A stretch of DNA of 21,630 nucleotides, from assembly GCA_029259935.1 (NCBI GenBank), contig JAJDEH010000285.1, positions 1 to 21,630 on the forward strand. The letters run 5' to 3'. The stretch is from Planctomycetota bacterium. Lineage in GTDB: Bacteria > Planctomycetota > Planctomycetia > Pirellulales > Pirellulaceae. Each line of letters starts with the position of its first letter. The stretch's first letter is position 1. Both the position numbers and the translations under genes were made by a program. A model generated the notes under the pieces. It did not search any database. It saw only the letters and a list, made by a program, of their open reading frames with translations, and was not told the origin of the DNA. Below, piece after piece: positions 1-6,751 of the stretch.

Positions 1-138
1 TCCACCGCCGGTTACCTGCCCGATGCCCACCATGTTCGACTGTCCCGCAAGGATGTAGACCTTGAGCGGCTCTTTCGCGGCAAGGTGCGAAAGGCAGAAC
101 ATGCTGAACACGATGGCAGTGATGGTTCGGATTGTCAT
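1..138 (-). CDS. Sialate O-acetylesterase (SASA family), 5' part only
   Basis: Only the first 46 codons lie in the window; the gene runs off the left edge. The start is the ATG read from 138. Translation gives a signal peptide (MTIRTITAIVFSMFCLSHLA), then KEPLKVYILAGQSNMVGIG. The GQSNM block around residues 32-36 is the nucleophile motif of the SGNH-type sialate O-acetylesterase (DUF303/SASA) family, with Ser34 as the expected nucleophile. Family members remove acetyl groups from sugars outside the cytoplasm. No strong Shine-Dalgarno is visible upstream of the ATG. A second member of the family sits at the right edge of the window (20072). The family call is fairly safe; the substrate cannot be read from this fragment. 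Confidence 0.85.
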   Translation of the reverse strand, partial: MTIRTITAIVFSMFCLSHLAAKEPLKVYILAGQSNMVGIGQVTGGG

Positions 139-321
139 TGCGGAGAACTTTCGTAGGCGGTGATTTCGTATGGGGTGATTTGGTCGATGATGGGATACAT
201 TCTATCGAACGAGTCGTGGATCAAGAATCTACCAACAGCCGCCGCCTCAAGTACTCGAGGATCGGCGTCAGCAGGCCGTAATTGCTCGCACCCATCATCA
301 ATTTTTGCAGCAACGATACGT
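139..321. other. Spacer between esterase start and ankyrin remnant
   Basis: No convincing gene. The minus strand has a short open stretch (MMGASNYGLLTPILEYLRRR) ending at a TGA, which could be more decayed coding sequence, but it is too short to assign. The promoter of the left-edge esterase should lie here; I see no clear -35/-10 pair. Confidence 0.3.
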
Positions 322-612
322 TCAAATCGACTTCAATTTCTCAATGATCTGCCGCCGAGAGGCGGTCTTTGAGCGCGAACCGCTCACGACCTGGGAAATA
401 TCTTTTCCTCGATCGTTTTTTTGAGTCGGGTCGGCCCCGGCGGCAAGAAGTGTCTCGAATGTTTCGACTCGCCCGCCGCGAGCCGCTGCAAAACGCGCCT
501 TCAGTCTGCGAAGTCACTAGCATCGTACCGCGTTCTCAAGGCGAACTTTGAGAGCTTTCATTCTCTCTCGGTACGCTGCGAGGGCCGCCGCACGCTTGCT
601 GGGAATCCGCTA
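322..612 (-). pseudogene. Ankyrin-repeat gene remnant with in-frame stops
   Basis: Read on the minus strand, 513-325 gives 63 codons with a clear ankyrin-repeat segment: RFAAARGGRVETFETLLAAG, then ADPTQKNDRG. This matches the ankyrin pattern of two helices followed by GAD and a beta-hairpin. The frame ends with TGA at 324-322. Immediately upstream in the same frame are two consecutive stops, TAG (519-517) and TGA (516-514). Before them are 30 more codons (609-520, including AAALAAYRERMKALKVRLEN), bounded by another TAG (612-610). No usable start precedes the ankyrin part. It is most simply the decayed C-terminal end of an ankyrin protein; other short ORFs over this stretch are shadows. A sequencing error could explain one stop but hardly all three. 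Confidence 0.55.
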
Positions 613-643
613 GCCATGCACAGTCTGGTCAAGCGCCGTCTGG

Positions 644-1042
644 TCATGCACCGTCGTAGAAGAATCCAAACCACGACAGGTAGATGCCCACGGCAGAGCA
701 GGCGATGCACACGACGCTGAGAAATCCCGCCTTGCCGATTATTCGAGCCTTCGCCACGACTAGCTTTGGAAAGAGAATCAGCAGTGACGACTTCAGAATC
801 ATACCCCAAGCCGTGATATGAAATAGGATGGCGGCCAGGCTCGACGTGTCTCGATGAGAGATGACAACAGCAATACCGGCCATCAGCAAGGCGATGGGAA
901 ACAACGAGAACGAGACCGTCTTCGCTTCCTCCTTCAGGCCGTCCAACATGGCAACGAAGTGCTTTCGATCAATGAGGATCGATATGCCGCGAAGCAGCAG
1001 CACGGGACCAACAATTTTTGACAAGAACAATGTGGTTTCCAT
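644..1042 (-). CDS. Small four-helix integral membrane protein, function unknown
   Basis: 132 residues starting at the ATG read from 1042. A GGAG Shine-Dalgarno eight bases upstream decides this start; the longer open frame up to 1306 adds 88 residues with no membrane or domain character and is rejected. Hydrophobic segments lie at about residues 8-24, 43-62, 70-91 and 105-127, with short charged loops (IDRKHF, LKEEAKTV, KLVVAKAR) between them, so a polytopic inner-membrane protein of four helices is likely. No catalytic motif is visible and I do not recognise a named family. It stands alone on the minus strand between the ankyrin remnant and a palindromic repeat. Confidence 0.65.
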   Translation of the reverse strand: METTLFLSKIVGPVLLLRGISILIDRKHFVAMLDGLKEEAKTVSFSLFPIALLMAGIAVVISHRDTSSLAAILFHITAWGMILKSSLLILFPKLVVAKARIIGKAGFLSVVCIACSAVGIYLSWFGFFYDGA

Positions 1043-1286
1043 TTGTTTACTCCAGGGATGCGGCGCGTCGCCTTTGAGCCTCGTCGCCATTTGGCGATTC
1101 GCTACAGTCGGACCAATACTATTACGTAGCGACCGACGAATTGTTACGTCAGCAGCCGCCAATAGTTGGGAACCAGATCGTTCCGCGGCTTTCCAGATTC
1201 CGCGGGTCAGAAAGAAGGGACACACTCCTTCATCAGCATGCCCGTGCCTTGGCGTGTCGATTTCATCATGTCCGGTGTAATCAACA

Positions 1287-1413
1287 GCTAAGGATCGTTC
1301 GGGCAATTAGTGTCCCATTAGCCGGAATGCGTTAGCGTCCGGTTCTGAAAAACCGTGGCTAACGCCCAACGGCTGATCAAAACGCGACAGTTGTTTCGCG
1401 AACGATCCTTAGC
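1287..1413. repeat. Nested palindromic (REP/MITE-like) element
   Basis: A perfect 15-bp inverted repeat, GCTAAGGATCGTTCG (1287-1301) and its complement (1399-1413), encloses a second imperfect palindrome at 1320-1374. In the inner palindrome, AGCCG pairs with CGGCT, GCGTTAGC with GCTAACGC, and CGGTT with AACCG, leaving a small apical loop. No target-site duplication is obvious outside the outer repeat. There is no T-run after either arm, so it does not look like a simple terminator. The layout suggests a dispersed non-coding mobile element; whether it recurs in the genome cannot be seen from one window. Confidence 0.6.
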
Positions 1414-1455
1414 GATGCGTACGCCGAAATCCTAAACCCGAATGGTAGGAGTAGC

Positions 1456-1471
1456 GGCGGGCGCGCCCGCC
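1456..1471. repeat. Perfect 16-bp GC palindrome
   Basis: GGCGGGCGCGCCCGCC is self-complementary. It lies in the spacer 1043-1541, which otherwise holds only the nested palindrome at 1287-1413. It lies downstream of the minus-strand gene 1542-1898, so it could help end its transcript, but there is no T-tract. Confidence 0.4.
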
Positions 1472-1541
1472 TCGGAGCGTCGTTGGAGCCAGGCTTGGCG
1501 GACTGCCCAGCGCCCTATTTTCATGCGCGGTTTCATTCTGT

Positions 1542-1898
1542 TTAGGAACCCAAAAACTGCGGCAGCCCAGATCCTTGGATGGGTGTTCCAAAGTACTTTT
1601 GTCTGACAGGGTCATCAGTACGGTAATCCAGAATCAAGAAGTGCCGTGGTATTCCAAGCCATACATAGTAGCGTGTTCGTACTCCCGCGAATTGAAAGGA
1701 TTCAACTCGACCAACGACGAATGGTGCTGGTGAATGCTCGTCAAGAACCCATGATCCCGATGGCCCGCGATCCGTCCCAACTCCAAGCCGCTTGGTCAAT
1801 TCCCAGCAGCCAAAGTACATGCAGACAACGGTGAACAGAATCATTGCCGTCCGCAATGAGAACCGTGGCCGCCAGGGGCGCTTGGGCTTCGAGGTCAT
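1542..1898 (-). CDS. Small single-pass membrane protein with SLR juxtamembrane motif
   Basis: 118 residues from the ATG read from 1898. A basic N-terminus (MTSKPKRPWRPRFSLRT) leads into one transmembrane helix at about 18-33 (AMILFTVVCMYFGCW), followed by a soluble tail of about 85 residues. The tail has no recognised domain. The FSLRT stretch directly before the helix is a pattern I associate with numerous small planctomycete membrane proteins, and a variant (ISLRA) recurs in the protein at 14144-14623. The tail is predicted outside the cytoplasm by the positive-inside rule. The Shine-Dalgarno is weak (GGA). Function unknown; coding status is likely but not certain. Confidence 0.6.
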   Translation of the reverse strand: MTSKPKRPWRPRFSLRTAMILFTVVCMYFGCWELTKRLGVGTDRGPSGSWVLDEHSPAPFVVGRVESFQFAGVRTRYYVWLGIPRHFLILDYRTDDPVRQKYFGTPIQGSGLPQFLGS

Positions 1899-2120
1899 TC
1901 GTCCGTTCTAACATATCCAAAGAGCCCGTTTGCAAATTTGGCTCGATTTGGGCGAATCTGTCATGAGTGCGCCATCGCCGACGAGACGTTAGAGATTGAG
2001 GCGAACTGGCCGAACTGATTCCGCACGCCTCGCCGATGGAACGTCGTAGTGGCTTCTGATGGACTGAAGATGGCGTCGGCTAAACTCAAATAATGGGGAA
2101 ACAGAATTGCACAATTTTCC

Positions 2121-2174
2121 TTGTCTAGCATGTGGACCGTCTTATACTACCTTGATCGAACTTATACTACGTTG
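2121..2174 (+). promoter_or_regulatory. Candidate promoter with 20-bp-spaced direct repeat
   Basis: TTGTCT (2121-2126) and TATACT (2143-2148) are separated by 16 bases and resemble sigma-70 -35/-10 hexamers. The -10 hexamer lies in the 10-mer CTTATACTAC, which is repeated exactly at 2161-2170. The similarity extends to 14 bases with one mismatch. The 20-bp period is about two helical turns, as expected for adjacent protein sites on one DNA face. It lies about 110 bases before the regulator start, inside the 381-bp spacer 1899-2279, which holds nothing else I can recognise. Confidence 0.35.
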
Positions 2175-2279
2175 TTTGCAACTGAGCGGCGATGCGCGCC
2201 ATGATTTGGCGTGAAAGGAATCCGATGGTGGTTTAGTTCTCGCCACATATGCAGAGCAGCAATCATGCGGAAGGCGGGA

Positions 2280-2885
2280 ATGTTATACGTGTTGGACAAA
2301 GACACGTCCAACCAGCGTTTCTTGCTCGAAATCGGAACTTCGCTCGGCCTCAAACCAGTAGCACTTCGGTCATTGGCGCAATTCCTGGAGCAATATCGCC
2401 CCGATAGGCCGGCTTGTCTCATTGCCGAAATCCGCTTGGATAGTCTCGATTTTATCGATCTACAAGAACGGATAAGAACCAGAAGCCTACAAGTTCCCGT
2501 CATCTTCTTTACGGGATATGCCGACGTTGAAGCCGCAGTCGAGGCGATGAAGTGTGGGGCGTTCGATTTTCTTCAGAAACCTTGTGGCGCTCAACGACTT
2601 GCCAACAGGATTTCCCAGGCCATCGCGCAAGACGAGCAGCAGTTGCAAATCCGAGTCAGGCAATCCGCCGCGATCAAGCGCCTAGGGGCTCTAACCGAAC
2701 GGGAACATCGGATCGCCGAGCTATTTTCCGTCGGCAAGGAGACCAAGCAAATCGCTCGCCAGTTGAGGATCAGCGCAAAAACAGTGGACTTTCACCGGGG
2801 AAATGCCTTTCGTAAGCTTGGTGTGTCCAATGTCGCGCAACTTGTACATCTCCTCTTGGCGGCGAAGAAGCTGGCGACGGATTGA
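2280..2885 (+). CDS. FixJ/NarL-family regulator with atypical (pseudo)receiver and LuxR-type HTH
   Basis: 201 residues. The ATG at 2280 is chosen because GGAAGG lies five bases upstream and because the receiver then begins, as usual, with a beta strand (MLYVLDKD). Upstream in-frame ATGs at 2211 and 2265 add residues outside any domain. Residues 2-115 form a receiver domain. The switch Thr78 (FFTGYADV) and Lys100-Pro101 (FLQKP) are conserved. The expected phosphoacceptor Asp is Glu50 (LIAEIRLDS), and the acidic pair is Asp6-Lys7. A LuxR-type helix-turn-helix follows at about 137-200 (LTEREHRIAEL, then KQIARQLRISAKTVDFHR, then KLGV). The protein should bind DNA, but normal Asp phosphorylation is doubtful. 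No histidine kinase is adjacent; the next gene encodes an Hpt protein. Confidence 0.88.
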   Translation: MLYVLDKDTSNQRFLLEIGTSLGLKPVALRSLAQFLEQYRPDRPACLIAEIRLDSLDFIDLQERIRTRSLQVPVIFFTGYADVEAAVEAMKCGAFDFLQKPCGAQRLANRISQAIAQDEQQLQIRVRQSAAIKRLGALTEREHRIAELFSVGKETKQIARQLRISAKTVDFHRGNAFRKLGVSNVAQLVHLLLAAKKLATD

Positions 2886-3022
2886 CCCGTATTGCGGAAA
2901 CGAGCCGTATCCGTATCGGCTGAAATGGCAGTGGTCGGCAGCTTCCCGGCCGCCTGGTGTTAGCCTAGGAAATCTCTGGGGAGAGCCAGGAAATTCCGAG
3001 TTGCGTCTCCGTGTGTGAAAGC

Positions 3023-3202
3023 CACGTTTCTAGGGCAGTGACATTTCAAGGGCAGTGACACATTTTTAGGGCAGACATGTTTAGGGCAGTGACATGTTTA
3101 GGGCAGCGACATGTTTAGGGCAGCGACACGTTTAGGGCAGCGACACGTTTAGGGCAGTGACACGTTTAGGGCAGTGACACAGTTTTAGGGCAGTGACACA
3201 GT
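3023..3202. repeat. 17-bp tandem repeat array (about ten copies)
   Basis: The core AGGGCAG starts at 3032, 3049, 3068, 3083, 3100, 3117, 3134, 3151, 3168 and 3187. The usual unit is TTTAGGGCAGTGACACG (17 bp), with T/C variation after GGCAG and in ACATG/ACACG. Copies 2 and 9 are followed at 19 bp and copy 3, which lacks TG, at 15 bp, so the register returns to 17. The array fills much of the spacer 2886-3322, between the regulator and the Hpt gene. It may be a minisatellite or a protein-binding (iteron-like) array. The spacers needed for CRISPR are absent. The remaining stretches of this spacer (2886-3022 and 3203-3322) show no gene. Confidence 0.9.
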
Positions 3203-3322
3203 AACTTGCTGGCTCAATACGGCCGCTTTGGGCCGACACACTGCATGCCGACCAATGTCACATGCATGAATGGATCCAGTATGGCCTTTTGTTGGCGATA
3301 ACAATGCTGAAACGGGGGAAGT

Positions 3323-3970
3323 ATGTCTAGTGAACACTTTGCGGTCGCACTCGGCGACTTTGTAAAGGAATCAAACGAGCTTCTGGCGAGTGTTCGCACG
3401 AATCTCGTGAATCTGAAACAGTCATTCTCTTCGCCAAAAATCTATCAACACGGCACATCGGATTCGATCATTGTCGACGAGATCTTTCGCGCCGTGCATA
3501 CAATGCACGGACTGTCGGCTTTCATGGGACTTTCCGATATGCATACCGTCACGAGACATCTTGAGAAAGTCTTTCACGCAGTTCGGCATAACACGTGTCC
3601 GTTGAACGATGAGGTTGTCGGACTCGTGTTTCGCGCCGTTGATCGACTACAGGAAATGTTGCAATCGTTGGCAAATGGAGACCGAGCGAGCATCTATATT
3701 GAAGACCTCATCGAGGCCATCAACGAGGCTCTGGGGGAAGCTCATTCACCATACGCGTTTGTGCCGTCGGGCAGCGGGCTAGCGCTTGCTCAAGAGACAC
3801 TCGACGCGGCGGATGAGCTTCGAGTCGAGAAGCTTTTTGAACTCGCGAGAGACAATCGATCGAAGGCGTGCGAATTGAAGCGCAGTCTCGACTCTCTTGG
3901 CGTTTTTACGCAGTACGAAGATCGCTTTCTGGACTTATTCAGCAAGTCGGAATCAGGGGCCATCGAATAA
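3323..3970 (+). CDS. Stand-alone Hpt (CheA P1-like) phosphotransfer protein
   Basis: 215 residues; a purine-rich GGGGGAA Shine-Dalgarno lies just before the ATG. Residues about 8-115 look like the four-helix Hpt/P1 domain found at the N-terminus of CheA. There is a first helix FVKESNELLASVRTNLVNL, then the active helix DEIFRAVHTMHGLSAFMGL with the expected phosphohistidine His59. The usual HTxKG reads HTMHG here. A further helix pair follows (HTVTRHLEKVFHAVR). The remaining ~100 residues are helical and charged, without a kinase ATPase, dimerisation or CheW-like domain, so this is a phosphorelay intermediate or decoy rather than a kinase. Its placement behind the regulator suggests a shared pathway; the 437-bp spacer argues against one simple operon. 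Confidence 0.75.
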   Translation: MSSEHFAVALGDFVKESNELLASVRTNLVNLKQSFSSPKIYQHGTSDSIIVDEIFRAVHTMHGLSAFMGLSDMHTVTRHLEKVFHAVRHNTCPLNDEVVGLVFRAVDRLQEMLQSLANGDRASIYIEDLIEAINEALGEAHSPYAFVPSGSGLALAQETLDAADELRVEKLFELARDNRSKACELKRSLDSLGVFTQYEDRFLDLFSKSESGAIE

Positions 3971-4156
3971 GGTCGAAATCGCACGCGGCCATCCGCGGCC
4001 CACCGTGCTTGAGTTCCTTGACCGTCATCTAAAGTGGGCACCGCGAACCAATTCGCCCAATCTCAAAGAATTGGCCGAGCAATCGGCTGATGAAGAGTTA
4101 TAATCTCGGTGCATGGTACATGGCGAGTCATGAAGATCGAAAATAAAAGGAACTCT

Positions 4157-5317
4157 ATGATGGTCCGTCACTTCAAAGCACTCCTGCTGGCCGCATCGAT
4201 TTCAGTTCTTGGTATCGCGCAAGGCGTTTTCGCCTGCCCTCACTGCCCGGCTGGGAAAACGTTTGGTGAAGAGTTTAACGAGAGGGATGTTGTGGTCATC
4301 GTCAGTTTGGAAAAGCCCGGGAAATTGGTGTCCACTTCGGACGAGGAAGGTCCGGAATACTCGAAAGCCAAATTCCATATCGAGAAGGTGATCAAGGGCG
4401 ATTCGCTGATGAGAGGAATTCGCGATGTCGAGACTTCTTTTATTGGCGAAGCCAAAGTTGGCCAACGTTTTTTGATCATGGGTGTCGGTCCGTCCAAAAT
4501 GATTTGGTTGGCGCCGCTTAAGTTGTCCGATCGATCGGAACAGTACCTTGGCAACCTTTTGGGCCTGCCCGAAAAAGGTCCCGAGCGTCTGGCGTTCTTC
4601 CAGAAGTATCTCGAAGACGATGATGCAATGCTGGCTGGCGATGCCTACGACGAGTTCGCCAAAGCGCCCTACGCCGAAATCAAGGGGCTGAAGGCGGACA
4701 TGGATCACGACCGGTTGATAGACTGGATCAAGGATACCAACCTTCCGGCCAATCACCGGCGGTTGTACTTGGTCATGCTCGGCATTTGTGGATCCGACAA
4801 GGATCTGGCGATGCTGGAACAATTGATGAAGTCCACCGATCGCAAAAAGAAGGCGGGCCTCGACGCGATGATCAGTTGTTATTTGACGCTGAAAGGCCCC
4901 GACGGCATGACGCTGGTGGAAGACTTGTTCTTGAAGAACAAGGACGCCGAGTATTCGGAAACCTACGCGGCCATTATGTCATTGCGGTTTCACGGGAAGG
5001 AAGACGATGTAATTTCGCGCGAGCGGGTCCTCCAAGGATTGCGATGCATACTCGAGCGTCCACAACTTGCTGATCTGGTGATCCCCGATCTCGCCAAATG
5101 GGAGGATTGGTCGGTGATGGACAAGTTGGTGAAACTGTTCAAGGAGTCGGACGCGAAATCCAGTTGGGTGCGCGTTCCCGTCGTGAACTACTTGCGAGCT
5201 TGCCCGCTGCCGGCATCGGATGGCTTGATTGAACAGTTGAGGAAGATCGACGCCGCTGCGGTTAAGCGGGCCGAGACCTTTTTCCCCATCGGCTCCAGTA
5301 CGGTAGTGGGCGACTGA
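4157..5317 (+). CDS. Secreted CPHC-motif protein with helical repeat region
   Basis: 386 residues. The start at 4157 (MMVRHFKALL) is preferred because AAAAGGAA lies a few bases upstream; the in-frame ATG at 4109 adds a non-signal-like leader. A signal peptide (about residues 1-26, ending GVFA) is followed at once by CPHC (Cys27-Cys30). The mature N-terminus thus resembles a group of planctomycete exported proteins that begin ACPFC. Residues ~30-150 look beta-rich (RDVVVIVSLEKPGKLVS, KVGQRFLIMGVG). Residues ~200-370 are made of paired helices of about 35-40 residues, HEAT-like by appearance. No catalytic motif is seen, and the two cysteines could bind metal or heme or form a disulfide. It ends 21 bases from the convergent DUF1501 gene, with no visible terminator between them. 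Confidence 0.75.
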   Translation: MMVRHFKALLLAASISVLGIAQGVFACPHCPAGKTFGEEFNERDVVVIVSLEKPGKLVSTSDEEGPEYSKAKFHIEKVIKGDSLMRGIRDVETSFIGEAKVGQRFLIMGVGPSKMIWLAPLKLSDRSEQYLGNLLGLPEKGPERLAFFQKYLEDDDAMLAGDAYDEFAKAPYAEIKGLKADMDHDRLIDWIKDTNLPANHRRLYLVMLGICGSDKDLAMLEQLMKSTDRKKKAGLDAMISCYLTLKGPDGMTLVEDLFLKNKDAEYSETYAAIMSLRFHGKEDDVISRERVLQGLRCILERPQLADLVIPDLAKWEDWSVMDKLVKLFKESDAKSSWVRVPVVNYLRACPLPASDGLIEQLRKIDAAAVKRAETFFPIGSSTVVGD

Positions 5318-5338
5318 CCTTAGGTTCGCGCTGCCGGA

Positions 5339-6751
5339 TCAGGCCATTACTTCGCGGACCACGTGGCCGTGCACATCGGTCAAGCGAAACTGGCGGCCTT
5401 TGGATTTGAAGGTCAGCTTCTTGTGGTCGATGCCCAGGCAGTGGAGGATCGTGGCGTTCAAGTCGTGGACGTGGACTGGATGATGGGCGACGTTGTACGA
5501 GAAGTCGTCGGTTCCGCCGTGCGCGATGCCGGCCTTGATCCCGCCGCCCGCCATCCACATCGTGAAGCAGCGGCCGTGGTGATCCCGGCCGTAGTTGTCT
5601 GTTTCCAACTTGCCTTGGCTGTAGATGGTGCGGCCGAATTCACCGCCCCAAACGATTAGCGTGTCGTCCAGCAGCCCTCGTTGTTTCAAATCGCTTATGA
5701 GTGCGGCACAGGGCTGGTCGACGTCGCGGCTCTGCAGGCGCAGATCGCTGGGCAGGTTGTAGTGCTGGTCCCAGCCTCGATGATAGAGTTGTATGAAACG
5801 GACGCCCCGCTCGGCCATCCGCCGGGCCAACAGGCAGTTCCGGGCGAACGTGCCAGGCCGGCGCGAATCGGCTCCATACATATCAAGCGAGCGCTCGGAC
5901 TCGTCGCTTAGGTCGGTCAAATCGGGAACGGACGTCTGCATGCGATGAGCCAGCTCAAACTGAGTGATCCGTGTGTCGATCTCCGGATCACCCGTGGTGT
6001 CAAGCTGTTTCTTGTTGAGTGCTCGCAATCCATCCAGCATCCGCCGGCGCGCCGCGTCGCTAATTCCGGGCGGATTGGAAAGGTACAGCACCGGATCGCC
6101 CGTCGATCGAAAACGAACACCTTGATGGCTGGACGGCAGAAACGCCGAGCCCCACAGCCGCGTGTGCAGCGGATCATCGGGACGCGCGGCGCTGCCCCGC
6201 GACAGCAGCACGACGAAGGCCGGCAAGTTTTCGTTCTCGCTTCCCAGTCCATAGCTGAGCCACGCTCCCATGCTCGGCCGCCCCGGCTGCTGATGTCCGG
6301 TCTGCAAGTAGGTCACGGCCGGATCGTGATTGATCGCTTCGGTGTGCATCGATTTGATAAAGCAGAGTTCGTCCGCGACCGTCGCCAAATTCGGCAGCAA
6401 TTCGCTAAGCCACGCGCCGGAGCGGCCATGCTGGGCGAATTTGAACACGGACGGAGCAATCGGCAGAGAACTTTGATTCGCGGTCATGCCGGTCAGGCGC
6501 TGGTTCATCCGAATCGAGTCGGGCAATTGCGTCCCACGCCGCCGGTCGAGCCCCGGCTTGTAATCGAACAAGTCCATCTGAGAAGGGCCGCCGTGCATGA
6601 ACAAGTAGATGATCCGTTTGGCTCGCGGCGCGGGGTGGCTCGCGTCGGCATGCAGTTCCGGGTTTAGAAGCGACGCCAATGCAACGGTTCCGATGCCCGT
6701 CGCGGCTCGGCCAATAAATTGCCGCCTTGTTGTGCTTTGCATTTCCATCAT
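5339..6751 (-). CDS. DUF1501 (sulfatase-like) exported protein
   Basis: 470 residues. The N-terminus carries a twin-arginine signal ([20 protein letters not shown]), typical of DUF1501 proteins. Recognisable blocks are [20 protein letters not shown] (about 45-64), [45 protein letters not shown] and [11 protein letters not shown], then [19 protein letters not shown]. These belong to the alkaline-phosphatase/sulfatase-fold DUF1501 family, abundant in planctomycetes; its biochemical role is unproven. The start ATG overlaps the stop of the PSD1 gene as ATGA, so translation is probably coupled and the two proteins likely act together. This pairing of DUF1501 with PSCyt/PSD1 proteins is common in the phylum. 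Confidence 0.93.
   Translation of the reverse strand: MMEMQSTTRRQFIGRAATGIGTVALASLLNPELHADASHPAPRAKRIIYLFMHGGPSQMDLFDYKPGLDRRRGTQLPDSIRMNQRLTGMTANQSSLPIAPSVFKFAQHGRSGAWLSELLPNLATVADELCFIKSMHTEAINHDPAVTYLQTGHQQPGRPSMGAWLSYGLGSENENLPAFVVLLSRGSAARPDDPLHTRLWGSAFLPSSHQGVRFRSTGDPVLYLSNPPGISDAARRRMLDGLRALNKKQLDTTGDPEIDTRITQFELAHRMQTSVPDLTDLSDESERSLDMYGADSRRPGTFARNCLLARRMAERGVRFIQLYHRGWDQHYNLPSDLRLQSRDVDQPCAALISDLKQRGLLDDTLIVWGGEFGRTIYSQGKLETDNYGRDHHGRCFTMWMAGGGIKAGIAHGGTDDFSYNVAHHPVHVHDLNATILHCLGIDHKKLTFKSKGRQFRLTDVHGHVVREVMA

Noticed and set aside
1043..1306. 88-residue N-terminal extension of the four-helix membrane protein
   Set aside because: It has no membrane or domain character and overlaps the start of the palindromic element at 1287; GGAG sits correctly before the internal ATG at 1042.
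3023..3202. CRISPR array
   Set aside because: The 17-bp units are contiguous with no unique spacers of 25-40 bp, and no cas genes are nearby.
4202..4822. 206-residue minus-strand open frame
   Set aside because: Antisense to the secreted CPHC protein gene, without domain, signal or ribosome site.
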